Shown here: piece after piece, positions 12,346-23,800 of the stretch
Layout of the letters: the number at the start of each line of letters is the position of its first letter
How positions within the stretch are numbered: position 1 is the first letter of the stretch
Assembly: GCA_012845835.1 (NCBI GenBank)
Contig: JABAKD010000027.1
Span: forward strand, 3,117,465 to 3,181,464
Source of the DNA: Undaria pinnatifida
Taxonomy: Eukaryota; Sar; Phaeophyceae; Laminariales; Alariaceae
Direction of reading: 5' to 3'
Length of the DNA: 64,000 nt
Program-made: the position numbers and the translations under genes
The notes under the pieces: generated by a model
Told to the model about the DNA's origin: nothing
The model's database searches: none
What the model saw: the letters and a program-made list of their open reading frames with translations, nothing else

Positions 12346-13584
12346 AAATACATGGTGCCCCACTTCTGCACACACATGACGTTACTCAAACAAATCGAGC
12401 CGGGCATCCAACGTAAACTTGGCTGCGGTTGGCTCTCATTCATCAATCTATACCGACCAACGGACATATCACAAGCAAACTCTACGAATTCACAACAGTT
12501 TTTGACGCGGTCAGAGATGGATGGATGTCATGAGTAGGGAAGTCTGTAACCGCTGGGGTGGTCGAAATCGGCTCCGGGTTGGTAGGGTTGGTTGGGTTTG
12601 AGGCGCCAGCGTCGATGCACAGATACACACACAGGCAGGCAGACACAGGAAGAAACTAAATGACGGCACCCTGTTTGCATTTGTTTCTTCGGGGTTTTTT
12701 TATCGTAGACAACCTGGACAAAGCTGACACGCAAGAGACGGAGAGACTTCGTCGCAGCACTGTCGCTTCGCTCCACCGCTTGCTCATTATATTTTTTCAT
12801 GATTTTGTTTTCGTGAAAAGTACTATCATAGTAAACGCTTAATATGCGCAGGTGATTGAAGCATTAAATTGTATATTGCACCAGGTAAACTACAGTATAT
12901 CAACCACCAGGAATCCAAAGAACTTGATAAAAATATTTGCAAAGATGAAAATTATACAAGGAGAATGGTTGGAGAACGTGAAATTGGAAAATACACGAGG
13001 AGCCCTGTGAAATTTGGTGCCGGCGCAGCTCGATGCTGCCGCACAATTCTTGGTCTTTTATGGTTTACCAGGTATATGTATTTTTTTTTTTTTTTTCGTA
13101 TACGTGTTTTTGTAATACACCGGTATACAACAACATGCTGTCCTGTTTTCGAGGAGATCGGCGCTGTACCTTGATTGGGGGTGTATGGCGGGTTTTCTCC
13201 CACTTCTCCCAAATTGGTTCCGATTGCTGAACGCATCTGTGGCATCATCTCGGTTGCTTACCAGTAACTTTTTGTAATCTGGAAGTATGTACTCCGGAGT
13301 ATATAATAATGAAACACGAAAAATGACGTGCTTTAGTTTGCTCAATTTTTGTTGTTTGTGTTCAGTTGACCCATGATACTGGTACCTGGGTACCTGGAAT
13401 CATACGTGAGAGTAATCGCCCAACGCCGACATTGAGGGGCATATCAAGTTTCGTGCATGCAAAGGTGCCACATGGTACGTGGTACCAGTTATTAATGAGT
13501 ACAAATGAAAAAAAGCAGATATCGCGGTGGCTCATGCACGTCCAGTGCAATCCCATGAATGTGCGTTTTTTGGGCAAAAAAGCT

Positions 13585-13800
13585 TGGGAATTCCCGTGGT
13601 GACTGGTTCCCGATGAAAGAAATCGCTTGGTGGCGGGTTCCCGATGGAGGTTTTCCCGTGGTGGTCGGTTCCCACCCATTAGATCCCGTGCATTCCCGTG
13701 GTGGCTAGTTCCCGCGGGAGGCATCCCCGAGACGGCTGATTCCCACCCAAACAATCACGTGCATCCCCAAGGTGTCCAATTCCCGCAGGAAAAGTTCCCA
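13585..13800. repeat. Degenerate minisatellite TTCCCGTGGTGGCTGGTTCCC
   Basis: About six units of roughly 30-55 bases alternating TTCCCGTGGTGG and GGTTCCCGATGGAGG or GTTCCCACCCA, with progressive decay to the right. Confidence 0.75.
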
Positions 13801-15150
13801 ATATCAAAAGCCGCTGCCGAGGACTGCCCTGAATAATGTAGGTGCACCCGCTACTGTTTTATACGTCCGCCTCATCGAGTCTTGACGTGCGGTCCGGTAA
13901 AAGGTAATTGTGTCTGATGACGATCCGTCACGCAAAAGCTAGCGTCGGTCACCGGCTTATGACCGACACGATTTGCACTAAAACTTTCAGATAGTGGTTG
14001 CGGTATTTTCAAGAGTCCGTCATGTCATTTTTTTCTCTGAAGTTGCCGTCCGTCAAACTTTTAAGCTGCCTCCATGAGACGTATTTGGTAGCAGGTGCCG
14101 CCGTGCAGTCAATCCTCGGATAGAAGCAGCTGCGGTAGATTGGAAACTCGGGACCCACTGTGATGCCTTTCGGTGAAGAGCGACGACAGAGTAGAGGCGG
14201 TGGTGGCGTAATAGAACGAAGAAAAGCAAGGGCGATGCACTGCTGCAGTGCGAACGTTTTTCTTTGGAGACAAAGGGCGCTCGTTGGGAGTCAAGTTAGC
14301 TTGAAAAGTGAAAATTGGGGGTGGAGTTAGTTTATACAGGAGAGTCTGCACGTGTTGAAAACATTAGTTATTCCCTGGGGCTGACTCGCGAAAAGCCTCA
14401 AAGTGGCAGCGTGCTTGCGGCTGAAGGGAACGGCTGATAATTAACGTTGGACACGAGGCAGCACTTGGGACAAGTCAACAGAGCTGCGTACTTCTTCAAC
14501 CCCTCCGAGACATCAGAAAGAAAACGTGACGGCACAAAATGGCGGTTACGCCTCCGGCCTCTGCTTGGTTGGCTGATGACGAGTTTCGTGACTGAATTGT
14601 AGCAAGGAAAAGATAGCTACGGCGCGGCCGCAGCTTCCCAGCACAGTAGCCTGGCCCGCATTTCTTGAGCAAAACCGGGGATGAAGTGTTTACGGAAATA
14701 CGGGGGGGGTTTTGTACTGATTTTTAATATGGTGAATCTCAACCAGCAGAACGAATTATCCGGAATCCCCATAAATCAGCGCTATATCGCGTGTTTTCCT
14801 TGCTCTTCGTATCTTCACAACCGCTATGCTGGCTGACACTGCTGTCACTTTTGCGGTGTTAGGGTGGTGAGGCGATCGGATACTACCATAACGATGATGT
14901 TTCATAGGTACTCATACTAGCTATGCGCGGAGGGGCTAAAGTGTGAGTGGGTGTCAAGCTGCCAAAGATTCCTGCCGCGCTCTAGTGGAAAGAACTGGGC
15001 ATTCAGCCAATACCTTAGGTTTCCGAATTATGAAGCTGTATAAAGGCGGACTCAGCCGTGGGAGTTCTGGCTTCAACCACGTGTTTGCTTAACACGGCCA
15101 AGAAAAACGAAGAATTGAACCACTGTCGCGTATATGTACCACTGTTGTGC
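13800..15150. other. No gene recognised
   Basis: Non-repetitive sequence of mixed composition with almost no open frames over 60 codons on either strand. Nothing assignable. Confidence 0.5.
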
Positions 15151-15179
15151 TTGCCTATCGCCCGTATCACAAGCATTTT

Positions 15180-15365
15180 GCATCGTATCGTACTGAGCAG
15201 CCCGAACACTCGCTTTGCATTTGCATGGATCTTGATACTGCTACCTTCCGAGAACTGGACATTCTCCCCTCCCGATATACGAGTATAGGATGCGAAATCA
15301 AATGCCAGAGAACAACGGCAACTGAGTGCCTACTAGACTTACAACGAACTCGGGCGGAATTCAAG
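15180..15365 (+). CDS. Candidate exon, hypothetical protein
   Basis: Open frame ending at a very good donor, GAATTCAAG/GTGAGCG. Encodes LDTATFRELDILPSRYTSIG and then TTATECLLDLQRTRAEFK. The 5' limit is uncertain (AG at about 15173 or 15200). It joins in phase 0 with the block at 16120. No family recognised. Confidence 0.35.
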
Positions 15366-16119
15366 GTGAGCGATAAGAACTCAACCCTTAGACCTGCATT
15401 AATATGGTGAACCCAGGGAGATTCCCTGAAGAAATATAGGAGTACAGTGGCTGGGCTAGGAACCCTGTGCGTGAAGTACTCGTAAGGGTCGAGCGAATGT
15501 AGTACTGCAGCCTTGTGATGTATAGACTGTTCGTGGAGGGATGGAGACTGCACCCCGTTTCCTAAGAGTTATTGTTTACATCTAAAGAGTAAGCTGGGGC
15601 CGATACTGGAACCGGTTAGCGGCGAGGTTTCAAGGCCGCGGGTACCAAACGACCGGGAGACTACTGTAGTGTACTGCTGCATGCATAATTCGAACGAGTC
15701 CGTATATACGAGCTCACCCGCGAGCTCTGATGGCCTGATTGATACTCGCGTACTTGTACGATGTAGAAATGTCAGTCTGTTCGATTTTCATCTTCAAAAT
15801 GCCAGTTTCACCTACGGCCTCATTGTCACCATTATGCTTATTTCATACCCTGGTGCGCCCCGCTGACAGCCCCGCGTGTGTGCCAAGGATGGCCTCGCGG
15901 ACTCCGTCGATTATCGATAGAATAGATTCGCACGAAGTCAACAAGAAGCGGACTATATATCCGCCTGTCATGATGTCGCTAGTCTGCTTATTGTGATGTC
16001 ATACTCTCTGCATGCCAGGTCGTTCCCCGGGCGCGAGGAGTGATTAGGGCAGGAGAACGAAGAAGGATAGAAATTGCGCTAGTTGTGCTTTTAAGGTGTG
16101 GTCTCTTTCAACCCCTTAG

Positions 16120-16410
16120 GACGTGAAAACACGTGTAGAAAGCGTCTGGTCATCGCATGAAAGGGCATTCTACACGTCGGAAGACTCGCGTTATCAGCTT
16201 CATGACAGAGCTCGAGCTGAGAGTAGAGTCACTACGATGCTATCATGTTGGATGCGATGCTATCATACAGGGGTATACGATAGTGTACGACGATGTGCAA
16301 GCTGGTTTGGTGCGGGCGCGACGTCCCTCAAGTTATACACCTCGACAATCAACACCTTTTCGTGTCATTTCATCAGCTCTCCTCTATCATGCGCGACCAA
16401 GCCGTACTAG
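16120..16410 (+). CDS. Candidate terminal exon, hypothetical protein
   Basis: After acceptor ACCCCTTAG/GACGTG, open for 96 codons to TAG at 16408. Encodes VKTRVESVWSSHERAFYTSE and ARAESRVTTML, then a Cys/Ser-rich tail. Phase fits the donor at 15365. A second overlapping frame from 16157 is equally long, so the tail may not be coding. Confidence 0.3.
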   Translation, partial: DVKTRVESVWSSHERAFYTSEDSRYQLHDRARAESRVTTMLSCWMRCYHTGVYDSVRRCASWFGAGATSLKLYTSTINTFSCHFISSPLSCATKPY

Positions 16411-16983
16411 GACGTTGATTAGATTCCTACTTCATGTGGCTTGAAAAAAATGAACTCAGAAAAGTGGACTCCGCAGTCGTGTAGGAATTGTGCATAAAAA
16501 AAGGGGCTTGAAAATTAAAGTTATTTTGTACCCGACAAGGCGAAAAAAAGTAAATCTTAGGAAGGAGTGAGGAGCATATGATACGATTACAAGACCAAAC
16601 GAACACACCTCTCGAATCAAAAGCACGTACTCGTACGAGTCATTCGAACATATCTCTGTAAAGCAGTATCATATGTAGTTCGGGCCTACTGCGCCTGCAC
16701 GCCCGCAACAACGCGTGACCGGACTGCATTCGCTGGGAGCACAGCAAGGCGTGCAACAGCAAAAACCAAAGGGATGCCATAAGGCACTCGAAGCCTGAAA
16801 CAGTTTCGGTCGTTAGACCTTTATTGCTGGCACCGCTGTGTCATGGTTGCGGTTGCCGTTGTGCACAGGGGACACACATCTTCCCGTAACGCCGGCATCT
16901 CAAACGCCCTCTTCTTGTCCACGAAGACTTCATGTTCTACCCTGACATCGCAATCACATGCGAACAACGTCCGTCCTAGCAAT

Positions 16984-17291
16984 GTCACGCTCAAGCTTTT
17001 GTTTGAATGAGCCACCAAACGAAAAGTTTGTGTTCGCTCCCAAGCACAAGCGGTTTCTATTCACCGCCCGCCCCCCGCCTCCTCCCAGCAAAATCGGCAC
17101 ATGTATCTTGAACGAGCGCCCCAAGATCATTGCGTTGCCCCCCCGGCCCGAAACAGTGGCCACATGGAGTATGTAATTGGTAGCCATACTTGCTTCACGC
17201 CTGCGTGCCCAGAGCGTAGAGTCGACGCACGGAACAAAATGCGCCGCTTCCTGAGGTGATTGATACGCTGATGCTCCGCGTGCGCTTGAAG
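16984..17291 (-). CDS. Candidate exon, beta-rich hypothetical protein
   Basis: Minus strand, acceptor GTTACCGCAG/CTTCAAG, open to about 16954. Encodes SMATNYILHVATVSGRGGN, RSFKIHVPILLGGGG and FGGSFKQKLERDIAR. The alternation of hydrophobic strands faintly recalls an arrestin-type beta sandwich, but I would not name it. A following frame (16821-17018, ACDCDVRVEHEVFVDKKRAF) may continue it after another splice. Confidence 0.3.
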
Positions 17292-17689
17292 CTGCGGTAA
17301 CGAGCAAGATGGGCGAAAAAGTCGGGATGTAGAGGTCAAGTATCGGAAGTCCAGGATCATGAACGGGTGTCATGGGTTGCACATCTGCCAGCATTCCGTG
17401 ATGAGTATCTTGGTGTCCGTGCTTCAGATTGTGACACACTCCCGTGAGCCTCGTCTAATGAGCCGAGTTCTTCCACGAATCTTATTAGAGCTATATTACC
17501 AACACTCGGCATAAACATTCCAACTAACCTGCGGGCGCTAGATTCGGCTACTGTCCCTCGACAAAAGACAAGGTCTGCGCACTGCAACAACGTGGCTCAT
17601 ACATAGCCTGCACGGGTCCGGCGATAGGTTGTTGTAGCGACCGCGGGCCAGGCGAAAACCTACAAGAAAACGACTATATATATGGAGAC

Positions 17690-17945
17690 TGGGAAATGAG
17701 GCGCAGATCCATCTAAGCATTGATATGTGAGCTTGGCGATCTCCGCTGGCGTTGGGGAAGCGGGTCGACGTTTTGAGGACAACGCGCTTGGAATTATTGT
17801 CTGACACTTTGCAAGAAGCAAGGCATTCAACCTTTTAGAACTACGCTCGTATTTTTTGGGTACAACTAACTTCGGATGAAGCGTGGGGTACAAAATTGCA
17901 TTTGCAAAAGGGTTCCGTGTTGCCGGGAGCCTCAAGCAGCTACGC
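17690..17945 (-). CDS. Candidate exon, hypothetical protein
   Basis: Minus strand, acceptor GACGCCAG/GCGTAGC. Encodes RNPFANAILYPTLHPKLVVP, KKYERSSKRLNALLLAKCQT and PTPAEIAKLTYQCLDGS. The one-base start matches the two-base overhang of the candidate exon at 18104-18319. No clear donor at its 3' end. Function unknown. Confidence 0.3.
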
Positions 17946-18103
17946 CTGGCGTCTGATTCTAGCACTATTGGTGTAGACTTTTGCTAGATGTACACCACAC
18001 CCACTGAGCTAATAGTCAAGGCTGACTGATAAGCTCAGTGGTTATAGTGTATCTATAACAATGGCCTATCTCTACCAACTACCGTAGTGTAGCGTAAAGT
18101 CAC

Positions 18104-18319
18104 CTCGGCACGCCCCGTACGTCCACATCGATGTCCCGCGCTGAATGCTCGCTTGTTGATTCTCCGTGGCTAGTGTTGCTACTGAAGGCCGGCACTACCG
18201 TTACTGCCTTGCCGCCGACTTCCTCGCTCCCAGATATGTTCTCGGCCGGCTTCACAACGAGCCGAAGTACTGAGCTAGCCCGTATATGGACTGACGACAC
18301 GCAAACTGGACTTGAAAAC
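18104..18319 (-). CDS. Candidate exon, Ser/Val-rich hypothetical protein
   Basis: Minus strand between acceptor GGGTTCTGCAG/GTTTTC and donor GTGCCGAG/GTGACT, 71 codons: SSVLRLVVKPAENISGSEEV, then SARDIDVDVRGVP. In phase with 23782-24701 and 17690-17945, so these three may form one minus-strand gene, but the first intron would be 5.5 kb. Confidence 0.3.
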
Positions 18320-18384
18320 CTGCAGAACCCAAAAAAACAGAGTGGAGGGGAAGTTTTGTAAGTTGGCGGCCCCACTTAAGGAAT

Positions 18385-18575
18385 CATAGTGCGTCGGGGC
18401 GTCAAGGTCCCTTATGTGTCGACGTTCCACAATAAATGTAACCGCTCTTTAGGTTTTGTAGTAGTTCATGCGGCGTTTTTTAAGTGAGAAACTGCGTGGT
18501 GGCCCCTCATAAGGGACTTCGGGTCCCTTATTGAATGTTTCTCTCACTTTAAGGGGCGATGTCCCTTAAAGTGGG
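18385..18575 (+). mobile_element. Dispersed inverted-repeat element family D, copy 2
   Basis: AAGGGACTTCGGGTCCCTTA, TTGAATGTTTCTCTCACTTT, then AAGGGGCGATGTCCCTTAAA followed by GTGGGAAA. CACTTTAAGGG...CCCTTAAAGTG is a near-perfect hairpin. Confidence 0.55.
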
Positions 18576-18776
18576 AAACGACGGTAGGGAGTAATTGTAG
18601 GTCCGCTGTATACCGCTTTGCCACATCTCGGGGGGCCTCAAAACGGGGCACCTTTTGTATCAGGTGGTTGGTTGCACATTTGTACTGAGGTAGACCGTCA
18701 TGCTCTGACCACAGGCAAACCGGGCTTGCTTGCAGAATAAAAAAAATAGCAGGTTTTTTCACGGGCCATAACCCGT

Positions 18777-18905
18777 CCCACGCGTCGGGTCAAGAGGCTT
18801 TCAAAATGCCGCGGGTCGAGTCGGGTCGAGTCAACAGGCGTTCGAAACATCATTGGGTCGGATCAAGACGTTTTCAAATATCACGGGTCGGATCGGGCCG
18901 GGTTG
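18777..18905. repeat. GGGTCGGATC/GAGTC repeat
   Basis: Three or four units of about 40 bases: GGGTCGGGTCAAGAGGCTTT, CAAAATGCCGC and so on. Related GGGTCGGGCC arrays occur at 44025-44180. Confidence 0.7.
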
Positions 18906-19629
18906 TCCGACAGGTTGACCCCACCTAATGCGAACCTCGAGCGGTCAAAACCCTTAAATATAATGTCAATATTAATAATGTGGAGAGAGAAAGAGAGAGT
19001 TGGGTACCAGATATTTGGTTGGACAAAAGTGCTGGGCTATGGCACTACTTGCACTGACAACGCGCAACCTGGAGAACCATTGGGGGCGGGGACACCCAGA
19101 GGAAAAAATAGGGGAATGAGCGGATGCTCGGGTATCAATGGAGTATGTCGCAGGCGTAATTGTGAGTGAAAACACTGCGCACGGGGGGATAAGAGACCAC
19201 GCAATGCTTCCTAAGATATGTTTCTTTTTCGATATGGTGGGACATGGAACACACGCCACAAGCGTACTATTGTGGAAAGTATCCTGCACCTGACAAAAAT
19301 TGACAAAAGGGGGCAACAACACGACGAAAGCCGCGTCTTCAGGCCCAGAACCGTGTTGCACTATTACGCCCGAACGATTGGTTGTTCTGAAATAGAGTAG
19401 CAGGTACCTGGTAAGTGCTTGTTACGGCAGCATCGGGGTGGCAAGGAAAGTCATTGTGACCTTCCAGACCTTACGGGCAGTTGGTGTGGCCCACTGTACC
19501 CATTCGGCATTCGATTTTCTTGGCATGCCATGTCGTTATGATGTGCATGAAAGCTTCCACGCCTCCATCCAGCATCCTACCTAGCACGCTCTATTAGACC
19601 AAGGCAGACAAGCAAATATCGTACGATTG

Positions 19630-19745
19630 ACAATACGCTAGTAGTACTAGTAGTAGCAGTAGCAGTAGCCGTAGCAATAGCAGTAGCAGCAGCAGTAGCA
19701 GCAGCTGTAGGAGTAGCAGTAGGAGGAGGAGTAGGAGTAGTACGG
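19630..19745. repeat. AGT/AGC triplet microsatellite
   Basis: GTAGTAGCAGTAGCAGTAGC and variants with GGAGGAGGAG for about 110 bases. The long Leu/Ser-only frames here are compositional. Confidence 0.9.
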
Positions 19746-19924
19746 TGGAGGTGCGCCCATATTTTTTCTGGGACTCCACTTGCTCAAGCAGGCTCTATAT
19801 ATACCACACCCATAGCACGATTCTGAGATACAAAAGCACGTGCAACCTTTAGTGATCAGCACACCCATGGCGTAGGCTTCACGATTACCAGTATATTGAA
19901 ATACTGCAATGCTACAAATCAAGA

Positions 19925-20018
19925 TGGACGTTCCGACGCCAATATATTTATAGGCTAAGGAGCCCTGTCCTGCAGAAAATATGTCAGCTAACAAGTGCTA
20001 CCCCTATCGCAGCACGCC
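19925..20018. mobile_element. MITE family A, right-end fragment
   Basis: GGACGTTCCGACG, GGAGCCCTGTCCTGCAGAAA and terminal GTGCTACCCCTATCGCAGCA match the right part of the copy at 47272-47693. The left end is not clear. Confidence 0.5.
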
Positions 20019-20037
20019 TCCCAACCACATCATACAT

Positions 20038-20190
20038 GATAACAACAACCACAGATTGTCATAACAACCACAGATTATTATAGCAACAACCGCAGATTAT
20101 GATAGCCAAAGATGATAACAACCGCAGATGGTGATAAACATAGATTATGATAGGCAGAGATGATAACCAAAGGTGATCATGATTACGATG
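20038..20190. repeat. Minisatellite ACAACCRCAGATTATRATAG
   Basis: Six or seven degenerate units of 20-25 bases (CAACCACAGATTGTCATAA, CAACCGCAGATTATGATAG). Confidence 0.8.
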
Positions 20191-20264
20191 AAGATGGACA
20201 GCTTTCAAGTACATAGAGGCTAACCCTTTTGGGATTGAGTGATGCATGGCCATCTAAGGAGGCA

Positions 20265-20510
20265 CGTTACGGCAGAGCAGAGGTGCACCGTTCTATTTTA
20301 TTTCTGAGGCTCCACGCTTGAAGAGCTACATACCTCGCCCAAAAACTCACGTATTAATAGTGTATAGTAAACTGAAAGTGGAACTCGGTCGACAGACTCA
20401 TGGCCTATCATAGGAAGAAAAAAACGTTAGCATTTAGCGAAACAAGAACGACACGCCGACGATTTTGGGTCAAAACCCCGGAGAATCTTACAACACCCCC
20501 CGTCCCCGGG
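20265..20510. mobile_element. MITE family A, left part
   Basis: GTTACGGCAGAGCAGAGGTGC, TTTCTGAGGCTCCACGCTTG, CTACATACCTC, ATGGCCTATCATAGG and CCGACGATTTTGGGTCAAAA match the full copy at 51327-51682. No right terminal repeat found. Confidence 0.55.
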
Positions 20511-21378
20511 TTTCCGGCTCACTCTTTCTAGTTTTGCTTTTTCGCAGCCAAACTACGCCGCACTTTTAACACGTTGCATCTCGATTTTTTGCTGGTTCGC
20601 GCCCTGGCGATAGTGGGTGTGACTTGTTTGTGTTGAGTCTACATCAGCTCGCGATTCTATTCATATTTGCCGTCGGTACCTTCTCGACGGAGGTCTACAC
20701 CTCGACTTTGGTGTCGATCGAATTTATTCGAAATTCAGAAGACACTTAATAAAGGAGACAAGAAAGCGGCATTCAACTGAACGTGCGCGCATCACTTGCG
20801 AACAGCTACAGCTGCTCACAAGCGGCAGCAGCCCGCGAAGTTGTGACACGCTCCTAGTATAGGGCGTGGGGGCGTCGTGTGCGCCACATTTCAGTCGTGG
20901 GTAGCCAGAAACGACTCGCGAGGTGAGTTCGTGAACTTAAAGTTGCCAGCGAGCATCACCAAAAACGTGAAAATCGACGTTCTTGTTCATTTCGTGCGCG
21001 AGTACGCACTACCTTGGCAACAAAACGTACGAAGAAACTGTTTTCACCAAAAGATTGCTGGGATTTTTAAGGATCGTCAAAAAACACCATCAATTCGTAC
21101 CCAAAACAAGTGGGGACATAAAAATGACGTTTCCGCTTGGGGAAATCAATCGCTGGGATAAAAAACGGTCAAGACGGGCTGGATTCTTGTGCTTTTGCAT
21201 CAGTTTTTAGAACCCGAAAAATGTGGATCTTGCTTGTAAAACTCTTAAATATGTTTTCAAATCGTTTGCCTGCTTTGACGAAACACCTGACTCGCGCCTA
21301 CTTGACAGCATAAATATACCTATAGACCTATTTTCTTAGCCTTGCGCTCAGCGTTTTGACCCACACCGCTCGTCGCAG

Positions 21379-21560
21379 GAACTGTATTTTGTCGCGATTT
21401 CTTCGGGGGCGTGCTCTCCGACCTCCGGTCCCCCGGGAGGGTCGGCCGTCCCGCCGGCGCCGACATCGTGGGGGCCTGTGCGGGCGACGGCAAGGTCGAG
21501 ATCTACGACATGATTCGCCCGCCCGGCACAAACACGCCGTCCATGTTTCGTGGCGATGAC
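21379..21560 (+). CDS. Candidate exon, hypothetical protein
   Basis: GC-rich open block between acceptor GCTCGTCGCAG/GAACTG and donor CGATGAC/GTATGT. Encodes RDFFGGVLSDLRSPGRVG, PAGADIVGACAGDGKVEIYD and MIRPPGTNTPSMFRGDD. The GDGKVEIYD string is WD40-like, but one repeat is not enough to call it. It could join in phase 0 with 21963. Confidence 0.4.
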
Positions 21561-21599
21561 GTATGTAGTGGTTCATGCTATGATATATACCGTATATAT

Positions 21600-22600
21600 A
21601 TGTGTGTGTCAGCAAACATGGGAGACCTCGGCGAGGCCCTTTTTTGTTTTTTTGGACAAGGCGTATAGCCTGCATTTCGCGACAACTTGGACGAGGACTT
21701 GGGGCATGGGCCACTACAGTGGCTAATACGAACGGGGGTATTGAGGCATGGTACATGGCGCCAAAGATCGTGCTGGGCATCCGCATGGGTGCAAGCTCAA
21801 TGTCCCTTTCACAACTGTGCTGAGTTCCAGGCATCAGTCGAACGACAATCGACAATCCAGCGATCAATCGAGAAAAATGAGGTTTCCACATGAATATTTC
21901 GTATATTTTTGCATGCGGGTTGTGTTCGTTGCTGTACGTTGCTGTTTGCTTGGTGCGTGCAGGTGGTCCTGAATGGAGTGATTCACGTGTACGTATCGTG
22001 TGTCCTTCCACGCTTCAATATGTGTGCCTGTTGGTAAAAAATGTCAGCTGTGGTGCTGTGCTTCGTGGTGCGGGACGTAGCGGGCGCTATGTCCCGCTTA
22101 TACATACATACATCCGAGGGTACACTATTATTGCCCGAAAGCATTGGAGACCTCGGTGGGGGTTCTTTCTTTGGACGAGGCGTATGGACTGCAACCCACG
22201 AAAACTATGACGAGCGCTGGGGGCCTGGGCCACTACAGCGGCTAATACCAACGGGGATGTTGAAACATGATACATGGCGCCTGAGATCCTGCTGTGAGCA
22301 TCTGCATGGTTGCAAGCTCAACGTTCCTTTTCACACAACTCCTGTGCAGCTGTGTTTCAGTCGATCGACAATACAGTCCATCGAGTAACAAGGGGTTTCA
22401 ACAGAAATAATCGTTTTTTTATACCGGGTTGTGTTTTGTTGCTGTTTGCGTGGTGCGTGCCAGGTGGCCAGGTTGTCCTGAATGGAGTAGTTCACGCGTA
22501 CGTATCGTGTGTCCTTTCACACCTCAATATTTGTACCTGTTGGTGCAAACACGTCAGCTGTGCTACTGTGCTTCGCGGTGCGGGACGTAACAGCGTTTTT
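21600..22600 (+). repeat. Diverged tandem duplication of about 520 bp
   Basis: 21620-22100 and 22142-22600 share GACCTCGG, GGGCCACTACAG, GGCTAATAC, GCAAGCTCAA, TCGACAAT, GTGGTGCGTGC, GTCCTGAATGGAGT, CGTACGTATCGTGTGTCCTT and TGTGCTTCG in order, at about 75-80%. Confidence 0.8.
21963..22033 (+). CDS. Candidate short exon, duplicated at 22464
   Basis: Acceptor TGGTGCGTGCAG/GTGGTC, encoding VVLNGVIHVYVSCVL. A diverged copy with the same acceptor (GTGCCAG/GTGG) and VVLNGVVHAYVSCVL lies at about 22464-22530. Part of the tandem duplication at 21600-22600. Confidence 0.3.
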
Positions 22601-22698
22601 TTTGCGATGCTGTCGCCCATCAACTGCCACAAGCACCGCTAGCACACTGCTGTGCACTACAACAGCAGTACTCTCCCACTCTCTCGCATATTTCAACT

Positions 22699-22782
22699 AC
22701 CAAGCCATCCTTATGAACCCGCTCAGAAGTCGGTCTCTGGCCAAGAGCTCGAAGACGGTCGAGGTCGTGGAAAACATCAGCT
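22699..22782 (+). CDS. Candidate exon, hypothetical protein
   Basis: Encodes AILMNPLRSRSLAKSSKTVE then VVENIS, ending at ACATCAGCT/GTGAGTGC, a strong donor. The acceptor is probably CAACTACCAAG. May belong with the exons at 21379 and 21963. Confidence 0.3.
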
Positions 22783-23158
22783 GTGAGTGCAGTTTATTTC
22801 CTGAAACTCATATTTTCAATCCGTGTGTGATACCTCGATCGCGCGTACTACCGAGCGTGTAGTTTTTTAGATGGCGATCTACGATTACTCGCGGTCTTCA
22901 TACCAAACACGATTTCGCCACATATATATATCGAGCACTCTCAACTCTCGGCATTACGCCTGGCCTCCATCTTTCACCACATCTATACTGTAGATGCTAT
23001 TAATATTTTGGGCATCACGCCAGTCGCGACCGGCGGCCGTTCAGGCTGCCGGCGAAGCCCCCTCGTATTCCTTAGAAATCCCCCGCGGCCTTAAGAAACC
23101 CGGTCATCCAGATAATATTAAAATCTTGTAGTGAAAAAGTGCCACCCCTATCGTAGCA

Positions 23159-23316
23159 CGGGTCACCGAATCGAATCACCAAATCGAATCACCGAATCGA
23201 ATCAACGAATCGAATCACCGAATCGAATCACCGAATCGAATCACCGAATCGAATCACCGAATCGAATCACCGAATCGAGTCACCGAATCGAAGCACCGAA
23301 TCGAGTCACCGATAGA
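23159..23316. repeat. 13-bp minisatellite CACCGAATCGAAT
   Basis: Eleven or twelve near-perfect units of CACCGAATCGAAT, directly after a MITE family A right terminus (GCCACCCCTATCGTAGCACG, 23142). Confidence 0.95.
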
Positions 23317-23339
23317 TGGATAGATATATCAATGCCGTG

Positions 23340-23800
23340 CCTTAGAGGCATAGTTTAACACCGCATCTGACATGAACAATGAAGTTGAATACCACTCCTT
23401 GGATGCATACATTTCGACAGTATTGACAGTGGAATACCCCACTGTCACACCCTTCGTAGATGCGTAGTTATATGCCGGACCGGTCTGTAGGCGCATAGTT
23501 GAATGCCGAACCCGAGACGCATAGTTCGATACACCGCACCCTACGGCAGAGGTATACAGCACAAGCTCTTCGATAAGAAACGGAGGTATTGGTTTTAGGC
23601 TAGACTTTTTGTATGAGAAACGTTGTGCCATACATTGCTGTATAACAGACTGTTCAAATTCCTGTTGCCCGGCATTTTTTCCCAAAATTCTTGAGGATTA
23701 GTAATGTAGTTGAATGCTGCACCCTAGCACATAGTTGAATGCCGCACCTTGTTAGACGCCTAGCCTAGCTCAACATCGCACCTTAGATGCATAGTCTGCG
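23340..23800. repeat. Interspersed 25-35 bp motif GCATAGTTGAATGCCGCACC
   Basis: At least seven decayed units: GCATAGTTTAACACCGCATC (23348), GCGTAGTTATATGCCGGACC, GCGCATAGTTGAATGCCGAA, GCATAGTTCGATACACCGCA, CACATAGTTGAATGCCGCAC and TCAACATCGCACCTTAGATG. Spacing is irregular. Confidence 0.7.

Noticed and set aside
23159-23316. Possible CRISPR array
   Set aside because: Units are contiguous 13-mers without unique spacers, and the DNA is eukaryotic.
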